In this document: positions 33,013 to 42,844 of the stretch, in pieces
How positions within the stretch are numbered: position 1 is the first letter of the stretch
How the letters are laid out: every line of letters begins with the position of its first letter
NCBI GenBank assembly: GCA_903844815.1
Contig: CAIMVD010000100.1
Coordinates: forward strand, 1-64,000
DNA from: an uncultured Bacteroidota bacterium
Lineage (GTDB): Bacteria > Bacteroidota > Bacteroidia > Bacteroidales > VadinHA17
Direction: 5' to 3'
DNA: 64,000 nucleotides
Notes under the pieces: generated by a model
Database searches by the model: none
Told to the model about the DNA's origin: nothing
What the model saw: the letters and a program-made list of their open reading frames with translations, nothing else
Made by a program: the position numbers and the translations under genes

Positions 33013-35439
33013 ATGTCTGAAGAAAAGTCCGGAAACCAGTTGACAGGTAACACATTCCATAAATCTGATGAACTGATAGATCTGCGCAGGATCATAGCGA
33101 TGGCGCTCAGCCACAAGTATTTTTTTATTGCAACAATACTGTTTGCGCTTGTTACAGCCTATATCTTTGGCTATTTAACAATGCCTGTTTTCAGAACATC
33201 AGCCACACTTCTTATCGAAGAGGAGAAAAAATCCACTGCTACCGGAAACGAACTGGTAATGGAAGGCTTCAGCCTTATGGCAGGGATGAAAAACCTCGAC
33301 AACCAGATAATGATACTGTCATCACGGTCTCTTGTTAACCAGACTCTGAATCAACTTCCATTCGACACGAATTATTATTTCCAGGGCTTATTCAAGAAGA
33401 GATCGCTATATCCTGTTCGTCCCATAGCTATAATATTTGAGAATGGGAAGAAGCTCCCAGAAGATGTTGTCTTTGCCATGAAGTTGCTGGGAAATAACAA
33501 GTTCAGCCTTGATGCCAAATCAGGAGGCTCATTTGAGATTCATAAAAAAGCTTCTTTCGGAGAGTCTATTGAATTCGGCGGAGGCAGGTTCCGTATTGAA
33601 AGGAAAGACTTTGGCTGGGCATTCGGCAATGACAAAAAGAAGCTATATTTTACCATTCACAGCCGAGATAAACTTATTGAGAGTTATTTAAAAAGGTTGG
33701 TTATTGATCCGGCTTCGAAAAAAGGGACGATAGTAAGGGTAAGTCTTGAGGGGACCAATAAAAAAGCTGATCTGCACTACCTTAATAAAATGACTGAGAT
33801 TTTTCTGAATATATCGCTTGATAAGAAAAACAATGAAGCAATAAGGACGATTCAATTCATAGATGAACAGTTGGCAGGTATATCGGATTCGCTTCTTTTT
33901 ACAGAGAACAAACTGCAAAAGTTCCGGTCAAGGAACAGGGTTATGAACTTGTCGGCCCAGGGTCAGGTGATCATTGATCAGGCGATGAATCTTGAAAACG
34001 AGAAGGCACGTCTGGCAACCGAAGCAAACTATTACGGCTATCTGGCAGAATACCTTGAGAAAGATGAAACCGGAGAGGTCCCGATTGCCCCTGCAACAAT
34101 GGGGATAACCGACCCGGGACTTACAAATCTGGTTGCGGATCTTGCCAAAGCTCAGGGAGAGTTGTACAGCAAAGGTATGGGAGATAAGAATCCAATGCAA
34201 AGCCAGCTCACCCAGCGTGTTCAGAATATTAAAGTTGCACTTTCTGAAACACTCAAGGGTGTAATGAGAGCCAATAGTCTTTCGGTTAAAGAAAACCAGG
34301 ATCAGATTCGAAATATCAACGAAGAGGCATCTGCTCTGCCCAGAACTGAAAGAGAACTTCTGGGGATAGAGCGAAAATGGAAGCTTAACGATGAACTCTA
34401 TACTTTCCTTCTTGAGAAGAGATCTGTCGCACAGATGCAAAAAGTGTCAAACGTAGCCGATAATGAAATGATTGACTACCCTGCAACTCAAAGTATGCCG
34501 GTAAAGCCGAATATGGCCCTTATCTATTTATTTGCACTTGCTGCAGCGATTGGCATCCCTTTTCTCTGGCTGTTTTTCTCCGAAATCCTTAGTGTGAGAA
34601 TCACCAGTATTGAAGAAATTCAAAAAATTACAGATCTCCCCATTTCAGGCCAGATACTACAGAGCACGCTGAAAAAAAGCACCGTAGTATTTGACGCTCC
34701 TGATTCCCCTGTTTCTGAATCATTTCGCCTGCTCAGGTCCAGGATGAAGTTCTTTACAAAAGATATCAAATCACCGGTTATTCTGGTTACCTCATCAATC
34801 CCTGACGAAGGAAAAACTTTCACGGCAATTAATCTGGCATCAGCCTACAGCCTTATGGGCAGAAAGACTATACTTCTGGGATTCGACCTACGAAAACCAG
34901 GAATTTATCATGATTTCGGACTTGATAACAAACATGGATTATCAACATGGCTGATTGGACATGACAGGCTTGAAGACGTCATAAAGAAATCGGGACATGA
35001 AAATCTTGATATAATAACATCGGGGGCTATCCCTCCGAATCCTGCGGAGCTTACAGCACTTTCAAAAACAGAGGAACTGTTATCGGTTCTGAGGGGGAAA
35101 TATGACTGCATTATTATTGACACCGCCCCCATAGGGTCAATTTCCGACACCTTTCACCTGGTTTCCCTGGCTGATGCATGCCTGCTTGTAGTAAGGGAGA
35201 ACTTTTCCTTCAAGGATCTGCTCGCAAGTGTGGCAGCCGATCTGAAAATAAGCAGGGTGAAGAGCTTAAGTCTTGTGATTAACGGTATAGAACCGGGGAG
35301 CAACCGTTATGGTTACTCAGGAAAATACACCTATAATTATAAGAATACAAAAAAGAATCACCACGATGGGTTGCTGAAACCGCTTGGAGTACCCATTACT
35401 ACTACTCCGGAAATTGAGGAGGTGATTAGAAAAGCATAA
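33013..35439 (+). CDS. Polysaccharide co-polymerase/tyrosine kinase (Wzc-like)
   Basis: The 808-residue protein has a Wzz domain with TM helices at each end (about residues 40-60 and 500-525), a long periplasmic coiled-coil region, a GNVR-type segment, and a cytoplasmic BY-kinase. The nucleotide-binding motifs are Walker A SSIPDEGKTF, A' LLGFDLRKP and B CIIIDTAPIG. Near the C-terminus is a tyrosine cluster (RYGYSGKYTYNYKN), the autophosphorylation site in this family. I prefer ATG 33013; a GTG at 32974 would add 13 residues. It controls chain length and connects Wzy assembly to Wza export. Confidence 0.92.
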   Translation: MSEEKSGNQLTGNTFHKSDELIDLRRIIAMALSHKYFFIATILFALVTAYIFGYLTMPVFRTSATLLIEEEKKSTATGNELVMEGFSLMAGMKNLDNQIMILSSRSLVNQTLNQLPFDTNYYFQGLFKKRSLYPVRPIAIIFENGKKLPEDVVFAMKLLGNNKFSLDAKSGGSFEIHKKASFGESIEFGGGRFRIERKDFGWAFGNDKKKLYFTIHSRDKLIESYLKRLVIDPASKKGTIVRVSLEGTNKKADLHYLNKMTEIFLNISLDKKNNEAIRTIQFIDEQLAGISDSLLFTENKLQKFRSRNRVMNLSAQGQVIIDQAMNLENEKARLATEANYYGYLAEYLEKDETGEVPIAPATMGITDPGLTNLVADLAKAQGELYSKGMGDKNPMQSQLTQRVQNIKVALSETLKGVMRANSLSVKENQDQIRNINEEASALPRTERELLGIERKWKLNDELYTFLLEKRSVAQMQKVSNVADNEMIDYPATQSMPVKPNMALIYLFALAAAIGIPFLWLFFSEILSVRITSIEEIQKITDLPISGQILQSTLKKSTVVFDAPDSPVSESFRLLRSRMKFFTKDIKSPVILVTSSIPDEGKTFTAINLASAYSLMGRKTILLGFDLRKPGIYHDFGLDNKHGLSTWLIGHDRLEDVIKKSGHENLDIITSGAIPPNPAELTALSKTEELLSVLRGKYDCIIIDTAPIGSISDTFHLVSLADACLLVVRENFSFKDLLASVAADLKISRVKSLSLVINGIEPGSNRYGYSGKYTYNYKNTKKNHHDGLLKPLGVPITTTPEIEEVIRKA

Positions 35440-35488
35440 TAATCCGTATTAAGAACCATGCTGTTAGCATTAATTTTGGTTAAGAGAT

Positions 35489-36406
35489 ATGAATGCTGAA
35501 ATATTTGCCGAATGGCTGCGACGCCAGGGACACAGGGTTTATAAAACATCCTGCAGTTACTGGTACGATGCAGCTCCCAGAGTTTTACAGGCCTTCCCAT
35601 ACCATTGGCTGATAACTCCCGATGAGCAGGAAACCTGTGGCCTTATGGTCGATCACAGGATTCTTGCCCTGCGATATTCAACTCCTTCCGATTTCCGGGA
35701 GGGGAAAATGAGTTATCACATTGTTCTGGATAAATGTTATGATCTTCACATGCTGAATAACAAGGCACGAAATGGAGTAAGGCGGGGACTGGAACATTTT
35801 ACGGTGGAGGAGATTTCATTTACCCGTCTGGCAAAGGAAGGATGGGTTCTGCAGGAAGATACACAGATTCGTCAGAATCGACAGGGGAGTCTTTCGCAGA
35901 AGCAATGGGAAATTCTTTGTCGTTCAGCTGACGATCTGCCGGGCTTTCATGCCTTCGCTGCCATTTGCGGGGGTGAGCTTGCAGGGGCATTGATTGTATG
36001 CCGTATTGATGACGTTTTTTCGGTTCCTTACGCAATGAGTCACTGCCGTTTCCTGCAAAATCATGTAAATAATGCGCTGTTCTTTAAAGTCTGCTGTGAT
36101 CTGCTGAGACAGGAAAAGATAACCGGGATCTTTTTCTGCGTAGAGTCTCTCGACGCACCGTCTCATAACGACGATTTTAAGATCCGTATGGGTTTTGAAC
36201 CAAGGATGGTAAGGCAACGCGTTGAAATCCATCCGTATCTGAAACGTTTGGTAGTTCCCTCGTTTCACAACGGAACACGCATGCTTCTTAAACGATTCCC
36301 GTCAAGTCCTCAACTCGCAAAGGCAGAGGGTATGCTCCGGTTTTACTTCGACGGGAAGCGACCGGTTTATGAACAACCCTTGCCCGTGTGTCTGGTTACT
36401 CAATAA
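35489..36406 (+). CDS. FemAB/GNAT-like acyltransferase
   Basis: The 305-residue cytoplasmic protein has the fold signs of FemAB-type acyltransferases: LHMLNNKARNGVRRGLEHFTVEEIS (helix that follows the N-terminal domain), PGFHAFAAICGGELAGALIVCRID and a C-terminal MGFEPRMVRQRVEIHPYL. Members of the family transfer amino acids or acyl groups. In an exopolysaccharide locus it may decorate a sugar. It lies 50 bases after the Wzc gene. Confidence 0.7.
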   Translation: MNAEIFAEWLRRQGHRVYKTSCSYWYDAAPRVLQAFPYHWLITPDEQETCGLMVDHRILALRYSTPSDFREGKMSYHIVLDKCYDLHMLNNKARNGVRRGLEHFTVEEISFTRLAKEGWVLQEDTQIRQNRQGSLSQKQWEILCRSADDLPGFHAFAAICGGELAGALIVCRIDDVFSVPYAMSHCRFLQNHVNNALFFKVCCDLLRQEKITGIFFCVESLDAPSHNDDFKIRMGFEPRMVRQRVEIHPYLKRLVVPSFHNGTRMLLKRFPSSPQLAKAEGMLRFYFDGKRPVYEQPLPVCLVTQ

Positions 36407-36457
36407 AAAGGAAAGAACTAAACATATTATAATTAATTCTTTATACCCTCTGCGTAA

Positions 36458-37018
36458 ATGTTTCAGCAAAACAATATCAGAAAAGACGGGAATAGTTCGG
36501 TTGTTCCCGGTCTCTGCCAGCTTTTCACTGTTCCGAAACTGGCCACTGGAAATTCAGTGCAGCTCGACAGGTCTCTTACCGGATATTTAAAGTGCAATCT
36601 TGCAGTTCCATGGAACCTTTACGCAAAAAAATGGGTGAAGAGGTTTTATTACAAATACTTAGGCAGAAAAGGGGAAGCCCCTTTTCAGGCTGCTGCAAAA
36701 GTCTTTGCCCCGGCTTTACCTTTTCAAAAAGGCGATCGTGTCCGTGTAAGATCGGTCGGTGATATTAACAGCACTTTAGACCCTTTCAGTGAATTGAAGG
36801 GCTGCGCATTTCTTCCTGTGATGCACCAGTATTGCGATACGGAACAAAGGATTTTCAAAGTAATGAAACGCTTTGTCGACGAACGCGATTACCGACCTAA
36901 AAAGACAAAGGGCATTATTCTTCTTGAAAATATTGTATGTGACGGGACTCCGTTATACGGCGAATGTGACCGGTGCTGCTTTCTTTTCTGGAGGGAGGAA
37001 TGGCTTGAAAAGATTTAA
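36458..37018 (+). CDS. Conserved small protein of exopolysaccharide loci, unknown function
   Basis: The 186-residue protein has KGDRVRVRSVGDINSTLDPF, LKGCAFLPVMHQYCDTEQRI, FVDERDYRPKKTKGIILLEN and the Cys-rich ending YGECDRCCFLFWREEWLEKI. I have seen this combination in small proteins encoded inside Bacteroidota polysaccharide clusters, but no activity is known to me. Conserved Cys residues (CAF, YCD, CDRCC) suggest metal binding. It is followed by the flippase gene after 10 bases. Confidence 0.7.
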   Translation: MFQQNNIRKDGNSSVVPGLCQLFTVPKLATGNSVQLDRSLTGYLKCNLAVPWNLYAKKWVKRFYYKYLGRKGEAPFQAAAKVFAPALPFQKGDRVRVRSVGDINSTLDPFSELKGCAFLPVMHQYCDTEQRIFKVMKRFVDERDYRPKKTKGIILLENIVCDGTPLYGECDRCCFLFWREEWLEKI

Positions 37019-37028
37019 TGTAAGAACA

Positions 37029-38297
37029 ATGCAGGACATTTTAAGAAGAGTGAAGGAAATTAAAGAAAGGCCGGCTTCCAGAACCCTTTTCGGGAATTTT
37101 ATTTCGCTGAGCCTGCTTCAGGTTGTAAACTATCTGCTTCCTCTTATTACACTGCCTTACCTTACTGGAATTATCGGAGTCGACATGTTTGGTTTACTTG
37201 CAATTGCGGCGGCTATAGTTGTATATTTTCAGACCTTTATTGATTTCGGATTCGATTATACTGCTGCAAGAGATATAGCTAAAAACCAGCACGATATCGA
37301 CGCAGTCTCAAAAATATTCTGGACAGTCTCAGTTACTAAGTTAATACTGATGTTTGCCAGTCTGATTATTCTCGTTTTAATGATAATTCTGATTCCTTAT
37401 TTCAGGGAGCATGATGTTTTGATTCTGTTAACATTTCTATATATCCCCGGCCGTATTTTATTCCCGGAGTGGTTTTTCCAGGGAATGGAAAAAATGAAAT
37501 ACATTACTATCCTGAATGTGGCCGCAAAGCTCCTTTTTACAATATTGATCTTTGTCTTTATACGTGAAAAGGCCGACTATATCTTTCAGCCTTTGCTTAT
37601 TGCTGCAGGCTACCTGGCCTCAGGAATAGCCTCTGTCATTGTAATTATCCGGCATTTCAGAATAAGGTTCTATCGTCCTGTAGGAAAAGATATCAGGGAG
37701 TCGCTCAATGACAGTTTCGACGTTTTTATCAACCTCCTCATGCCTAATCTTTACAATAATCTTTCGACCCTTCTTCTTGGATTCTGGTGGGGCAATTCAG
37801 CCGCAGGCATCTTTGAAGCAGGGAAAAAAGTAATTCTGCTATCAGAACAGGCTCTGCAGGTTTTATCAAGGACTTTTTTCCCCTACCTGGCCAATAACAT
37901 AAGGAATCATCATGTGTTCAATAAGATAAGCTTATCGACAGGTGTTTTCTTTATGCTGATGTTTCTGGCAGGAGCTGATCTTTTTGTGAAAATATTATTT
38001 ACGGAAGAATTCGCTCCCGCTGTTGCTATAATCCGTCTGATGGCGGTAAGCCCTGTCTTGTTCTCGGTTATGAATTCGTTCGGGACAAATTATCTTATCC
38101 TGATGCATAAGGAGAGATTATTAAGGAATATAACACTCGTGTCATCACTAATCGGTATGATAGTAGCCATTATCATGATCCTTGACTTTAAGGCAGTTGG
38201 AGCAGCCATAACCCTCGTATTTGTCTGGAGCCTGCGCAGCATATTGTGTTTTGTTTATTCAGGAAAGACCAGACTTGAATTATCGCTAAATGATTAA
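37029..38297 (+). CDS. Oligosaccharide flippase (Wzx-like)
   Basis: The 422-residue MOP-superfamily membrane protein has about 12 hydrophobic segments. It opens LFGNFISLSLLQVVNYLLPLIT-like with LPYLTGIIG, the usual N-terminal pattern of Wzx flippases, and later has FLYIPGRILFPEWFFQGMEKM. I chose ATG 37029, since the frame extends upstream into the previous gene. It would move lipid-linked repeat units across the inner membrane. It overlaps the CapA-like gene by 8 bases. Confidence 0.9.
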   Translation: MQDILRRVKEIKERPASRTLFGNFISLSLLQVVNYLLPLITLPYLTGIIGVDMFGLLAIAAAIVVYFQTFIDFGFDYTAARDIAKNQHDIDAVSKIFWTVSVTKLILMFASLIILVLMIILIPYFREHDVLILLTFLYIPGRILFPEWFFQGMEKMKYITILNVAAKLLFTILIFVFIREKADYIFQPLLIAAGYLASGIASVIVIIRHFRIRFYRPVGKDIRESLNDSFDVFINLLMPNLYNNLSTLLLGFWWGNSAAGIFEAGKKVILLSEQALQVLSRTFFPYLANNIRNHHVFNKISLSTGVFFMLMFLAGADLFVKILFTEEFAPAVAIIRLMAVSPVLFSVMNSFGTNYLILMHKERLLRNITLVSSLIGMIVAIIMILDFKAVGAAITLVFVWSLRSILCFVYSGKTRLELSLND

Positions 38298-39423
38298 GAT
38301 ACTTGCAGCAGGTGATTTTTGTCCGGTAAACAGGATTGAGAAACTTGTTTCCGGCGACAACATTGATTTGATATATAATGACTTTATGCCTATCCTTGAA
38401 GGAAATGACATAAATATTGTCAACCTTGAATGTCCTCTTGCAAACCAAAAAAGCCCGATACCGAAAATAGGGCCCTCCCTCATTGCAGGAGAGAAATGTA
38501 TTGAAGCATTAAAATATGGAAATTTCAACCTCCTGACCTTATCGAACAATCATATAATGGATCAGGGTGAAGCGGGACTGAATTCAACAATAAGGCTTTG
38601 CAGGGAAAACAATATTGGAACCCTGGGCGCCGGACGTAATGAAAATGAGGCATCTGTTATCCTTTACAGGGAAATCGGGAACCGCATTTTTGCCTTCTTA
38701 AATTTTTCAGAGAAGGAATTTTCAGCTGCTGACCATGATAAACCAGGATCAAACACCTTAAATCCGGTAAGGAATTATTACAGTATCATGGAGGCCCGCA
38801 GAGCTGCCGATTACGTATATGTTTTTGTTCATGGCGGGCATGAAGATTATAGTTTACCCAGTCCCCGGATGGTTGATACATACCGGTTTTATATCGATGC
38901 AGGAGCAGATTTTGTTATCGGGAATCATACTCATTGCTTCAGCGGGTATGAGAAGTATCAGAAAGGTTTAATCTTTTATAGTCTTGGTAATTTTATTTTT
39001 GACTGGGATGATAAAAGAAACTCACCCTGGAATTCAGGGTACTGTGTTAAATTCATGTTCAGCGACAAGGATCACTCCTTTGAAATATTACCTTACAGTC
39101 AGTGTAACGAAAAACCAGGTTTGTTCCTGCTTAATCCTTCTGAAAAACAGGTTTTTGAAAGAGATCTTGAAAAACTAAACGGTATTATCGCCTCCAATGA
39201 TCTTCTCCTCCGGGAATGGGAAAAATTCGTACTGCAAAAAAAAGATTTCTATCTGATGAACTATGAATTTAACAGCTCCAGATTATTTCGTGCTGCCCGT
39301 TCAAGGAAACTTATTCCTTCATTTCTATCCGGAAGGAAAAAACTCATGCTGCTTAACTTTCTGCAGTGCGAATCGCACCGCGATCTGGCTATAGAAAGTC
39401 TGAAAACTAAAACCGGCAAATAA
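38290..39423 (+). CDS. CapA-family (poly-gamma-glutamate synthesis type) metallophosphatase-like protein
   Basis: The 377-residue protein is of the CapA/PgsA calcineurin-like family. Metal-site motifs are AAGDFCP, NIVNLECPLA, LSNNHIMDQG, VFVHGGHEDY and VIGNHTHCFSG, followed by YSLGNFIFDWD. CapA helps make or export poly-gamma-glutamate in Bacillus, but relatives occur in many capsule loci with unclear roles. There is no signal peptide here, so it is probably cytoplasmic. The ATP-grasp ligase gene starts 1 base after it. The two together suggest amide-linked decoration of the polymer. Confidence 0.85.
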   Translation: MIKILAAGDFCPVNRIEKLVSGDNIDLIYNDFMPILEGNDINIVNLECPLANQKSPIPKIGPSLIAGEKCIEALKYGNFNLLTLSNNHIMDQGEAGLNSTIRLCRENNIGTLGAGRNENEASVILYREIGNRIFAFLNFSEKEFSAADHDKPGSNTLNPVRNYYSIMEARRAADYVYVFVHGGHEDYSLPSPRMVDTYRFYIDAGADFVIGNHTHCFSGYEKYQKGLIFYSLGNFIFDWDDKRNSPWNSGYCVKFMFSDKDHSFEILPYSQCNEKPGLFLLNPSEKQVFERDLEKLNGIIASNDLLLREWEKFVLQKKDFYLMNYEFNSSRLFRAARSRKLIPSFLSGRKKLMLLNFLQCESHRDLAIESLKTKTGK

Positions 39424-39424
39424 A

Positions 39425-40450
39425 ATGCTTGCAATACATATCAGAAAAGAGAGCTTCTCCGACAGATGGATTGAATATTGTCAATCAAGGAAGATAGATT
39501 TTATTAAAGTTAATATCTATGATTCAGGCATTATAAGCCATTTGCTGAAGAGTAATGTAAAAATATTGCTGGCCCATCCTACCCACGATGATTATAAGAC
39601 GAGTCTGATCTCGAAATCAATTCTTCTGGCAGCAGAGAAGGCTGGCATTAAGGTTTTTCCCGACACTCAAAGTTACTGGCATTTTGATGACAAATTATCG
39701 GAAAAATACCTTTTTGAAGCTCTTGGAATACCTCATATACCGACTAATGTCTTTTATTCGAGGGATGAAGCGCTCGAATGGATGTTAAAAGCTACATTTC
39801 CTGTCGTCTTTAAACTCCGGGGAGGAGCGGGGGCGCAGAATGTCTTTTTACTCAGGAACAAAAAGGAGGCAACTTATTATATAAACAAGATGTTTTCAAA
39901 AGGATTGAATCCTCAGCGTTCTCCATTGCACGACTTTAAAAACAAGATAAACAATCATAATGCAAACAGGGACTGGAGAGCAGCTTTCAAAAGGCTTCCC
40001 GGAACAATCAGAAACATTATGTCTATGAACAATGAAATGCACCGGGAAAAAGGATACTTTATGGTACAGGATTTTCTGCCGGATAATAATTATGATATCA
40101 GATCAGCCATTTACGGTGAGAAGGCTTTTATCTTCAGAAGGATAAACAGGCCTGGTGATTTCAGGGCTTCAGGCAGCGGTGTACGCAATTACGAATACCA
40201 CGAGTCCTTTGAATCACTCGTTGATCTGACATTTAAAGCCGCCCGCAAAATAGGAACTCAGGCTATGTCGTTCGATATCCTCTTTGGCAGGGATAAAAAG
40301 CCTTATATAAATGAGATCAGTTACACCATGCCTGCACAGCCGATTTATGAAAATGAAGGATACTGGGATTCATCCCTTGTATTTCATCCCGGCCCTGTAT
40401 GGCTCGAAGATATTATTATTGAGCATGTTTTAGGGTCAAACGGGCAATGA
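39425..40450 (+). CDS. ATP-grasp ligase (RimK-like)
   Basis: The 341-residue protein has the ATP-grasp order: FDDKLSEKYLFEALGIPHIPT (helix before the fold), FPVVFKLRGGAGAQNVFLL (nucleotide-binding strands and loop), YFMVQDFLPDNNYDIR and, near the end, FDILFGRDKKPYINEISY with the metal-binding Asp and Glu/Asn. These enzymes form amide bonds through acyl phosphates. Its position after the CapA-like gene and before Wzy (4-base ATGA overlap) indicates a role in the polysaccharide, perhaps adding an amino acid. It is not a close copy of the second ATP-grasp gene (52454-53704). Confidence 0.85.
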   Translation: MLAIHIRKESFSDRWIEYCQSRKIDFIKVNIYDSGIISHLLKSNVKILLAHPTHDDYKTSLISKSILLAAEKAGIKVFPDTQSYWHFDDKLSEKYLFEALGIPHIPTNVFYSRDEALEWMLKATFPVVFKLRGGAGAQNVFLLRNKKEATYYINKMFSKGLNPQRSPLHDFKNKINNHNANRDWRAAFKRLPGTIRNIMSMNNEMHREKGYFMVQDFLPDNNYDIRSAIYGEKAFIFRRINRPGDFRASGSGVRNYEYHESFESLVDLTFKAARKIGTQAMSFDILFGRDKKPYINEISYTMPAQPIYENEGYWDSSLVFHPGPVWLEDIIIEHVLGSNGQ

Positions 40451-41667
40451 ATTTCAACACTTCAGCTGGCAGCACTCTTGTAGGCTTGTACCTGTTCAGC
40501 GTACCGGCATTTTCCTACTCCGAAGATCTTGGTTTGAATAAGATACCGCAAATACTCGGAGTTCTTGTTGTAGTCTATGCTCTTTTTAACCTTATTCAGG
40601 TCCCACTGATTTCTAAAAACCGGTCGGTGCTGTTTTATTTTCTCTTTACTTTATGGAGCATAACAACTTATGCATTTGCCTTTTATCAGTCAGAAACAGG
40701 AAGTTTGGTAACACTCCTGAAAGTGGCTACAATTACAGGAGGTTCCGCGATCCTGATAAAAAACGATTCAGATTTCCGTCGTACAATATCAATTTTTTTC
40801 TTCTCCATTTTCCTTACATTTCTGATTAACCGTAATGATATTATGAACCTGAGTCAGATGAATGAAATAACTGATAACGACAGGTTTGAAGGCACATTTG
40901 CAAATGCAAATACAGCAGCCCTGTACTGCCTGGGAATAATCTGGGTCGGATTTACCCTGCTTCTTACTGGAAATTTCCCGATAATATTACGTCCTTTAAT
41001 AATTGCCGGGATCTTATTATCGGTTGTCATTGTCATTTATTCAGGTTCGAACAAGGGACTTCTCGGGATGGGTTTTTTTTCTGCCGCTGTTGCCTGGATC
41101 ATGATTCAGAGGTATAGATTCACAAGATTTAAGAAATTTGTTTTTGCACTGGTCATTCTGGGCGGAACGGCTTTGATCGTGAATTTCATTGTCACTTCTC
41201 CTTTTTTCTTCAGGGTTCAGACTATGTTTACCGGAGATAATGAATCTTCAGTTACAAGGGTTTTCTTATTTTCGGAAGCAATAAAAGTATGGAGCAGTTC
41301 CTTAAAGAATATTCTAATTGGAATCGGATTCGATAACTTTCGTTTTTACAATCAGCTAAGAGACTATTCGCATTCGACAATTACCGAAACGCTTGCATGC
41401 ACGGGGCTGATTGGTTTTGTACTATATTTCTCAAGCTTTCTTTGTTTGTTTTTAACCTATCTGCGCTCATTCAATAAACAAATCTCAGGGCTGAAAACAA
41501 CTGTAATTCTCGTATTCTGCTTTCTGTGCCTGATACTGTTCTTTAATTCTGCTGCGGTAATGCTTGATGACAGGTTATTCTGGCCTCTTCTTGGCGTCAT
41601 AAGTGGGTATGGAGTTGTTTTAGGAAAACAGGATGAATGTGGCAGGGTTCTCATCGCGGAACATTAA
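40447..41667 (+). CDS. O-antigen polymerase/ligase family protein (Wzy-like)
   Basis: The 406-residue polytopic protein has about ten TM helices and the Wzy_C-like periplasmic loop. After it come LIGIGFDNFRFYNQLRDYSHSTITE and LACTGLIGFVLYF, which is the region preceding the last TM helices in O-antigen ligases/polymerases. It would polymerise repeat units in the periplasm. The 4-base ATGA overlap with the ligase gene indicates one transcript. Confidence 0.88.
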   Translation: MNFNTSAGSTLVGLYLFSVPAFSYSEDLGLNKIPQILGVLVVVYALFNLIQVPLISKNRSVLFYFLFTLWSITTYAFAFYQSETGSLVTLLKVATITGGSAILIKNDSDFRRTISIFFFSIFLTFLINRNDIMNLSQMNEITDNDRFEGTFANANTAALYCLGIIWVGFTLLLTGNFPIILRPLIIAGILLSVVIVIYSGSNKGLLGMGFFSAAVAWIMIQRYRFTRFKKFVFALVILGGTALIVNFIVTSPFFFRVQTMFTGDNESSVTRVFLFSEAIKVWSSSLKNILIGIGFDNFRFYNQLRDYSHSTITETLACTGLIGFVLYFSSFLCLFLTYLRSFNKQISGLKTTVILVFCFLCLILFFNSAAVMLDDRLFWPLLGVISGYGVVLGKQDECGRVLIAEH

Positions 41668-41700
41668 CAGGGCTAAAGAGGCAGTTTATTCAATAGTATT

Positions 41701-42804
41701 GTGAAGATTCTTTGCGTTATCGACAGTTTGATCTGTGGCGGAGCACAGCGGCAGCTTACTTTTTTGGCGGAAGGTTTTAAGGAGAGGGGTAATGATGTCT
41801 CTTTTCTGGTTTATCATGACCTTCCTTTCTACAAGCCTGATCTGGTGAGAACCGGAATTCCTGTAAACCTGATTCAGGAAGGAAACTATCTGATTCGTAT
41901 TATAAAGATGAGACGATTCATACGCCGGGGCAATTTCGATGCCGTGCTTTCATTTCTGGAGGCTCCCGGTTTTATTTGTGAAGTATCCGGCTTCCCTTTC
42001 AGAAAATGGAAACTTGTGGCAGGAGAACGGAGTTCCGATCCCGCAATTTCAAGGTCCTTAAAACTGATGGTGTTCCGCTGGTTTCACCTCTTTGCCGATT
42101 ATGTTGTTGCAAATTCTGATTTTAACATTAGTCAGGTTCAAAAAGTAAATCCTTTATTAAAAAAAACAAAATGCAGACTGATATATAACATTGTGCATTT
42201 AAACGCTGTGGATCGTAAACCTTATGAAGGGAATAGTATTAAAAATTCCGGTATGAACATTCTTGTTGCAGCCAGGCATACCTTTACCAAGAACCTGAAT
42301 GGATTAATTGAAGCACTTGCCCTTCTCGACAAGGAGGAGCTTGATAAAATTCATTTTCACTGGTATGGGGATTATATAACTGAGCCCTTCAACGACGATT
42401 CTTTTCCCAAAGCGAAGAATAAAATAAAGGATTTTGGTCTTGATGATAAGATTACATTTTACCCTGCCACTGAAAATATTGTAATGAGGATGCAGGAATG
42501 CGATGCCGTAGCTCTTTTTAGCCTGTATGAGGGTCTTCCAAATGTTTTATGCGAAGGTATGGCCTTAGGCAAACCAGTAATCAGCTCAGATGTGTCGGAT
42601 ATGAAAAAAATCCTTGGGTATGATCCGAATCTTTTATGCGATCCATATAGTCCGCAATCTGTCAGGAATGCAATACGCTATTTGTTGAAACTTGATTCAG
42701 TACAGTTAAGCCGGATCGCTGCCGAAAATAAGAAGATAGCTAAATCAAAATTTGAAAGGGAAGCAATAATATCGGAATATCTTCAATTATTTGAGAATAG
42801 CTGA
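41701..42804 (+). CDS. Glycosyltransferase family 4
   Basis: The 367-residue GT-B enzyme starts with GTG at 41701. The N-terminal CVIDSLICGGAQRQLTFLAEG is a typical GT4 first strand and glycine loop. The C-terminal domain has the nucleotide-sugar motif LFSLYEGLPNVLCEGMALGKPVIS, the E-x7-E region. It adds a sugar to the lipid-linked unit in the cytoplasm. It is the first of three consecutive GT4 genes. Confidence 0.88.
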   Translation: MKILCVIDSLICGGAQRQLTFLAEGFKERGNDVSFLVYHDLPFYKPDLVRTGIPVNLIQEGNYLIRIIKMRRFIRRGNFDAVLSFLEAPGFICEVSGFPFRKWKLVAGERSSDPAISRSLKLMVFRWFHLFADYVVANSDFNISQVQKVNPLLKKTKCRLIYNIVHLNAVDRKPYEGNSIKNSGMNILVAARHTFTKNLNGLIEALALLDKEELDKIHFHWYGDYITEPFNDDSFPKAKNKIKDFGLDDKITFYPATENIVMRMQECDAVALFSLYEGLPNVLCEGMALGKPVISSDVSDMKKILGYDPNLLCDPYSPQSVRNAIRYLLKLDSVQLSRIAAENKKIAKSKFEREAIISEYLQLFENS

Positions 42805-42844
42805 CCGGATTCCCAGACTGACTGAAAGTAACCTGTGTGAGAAT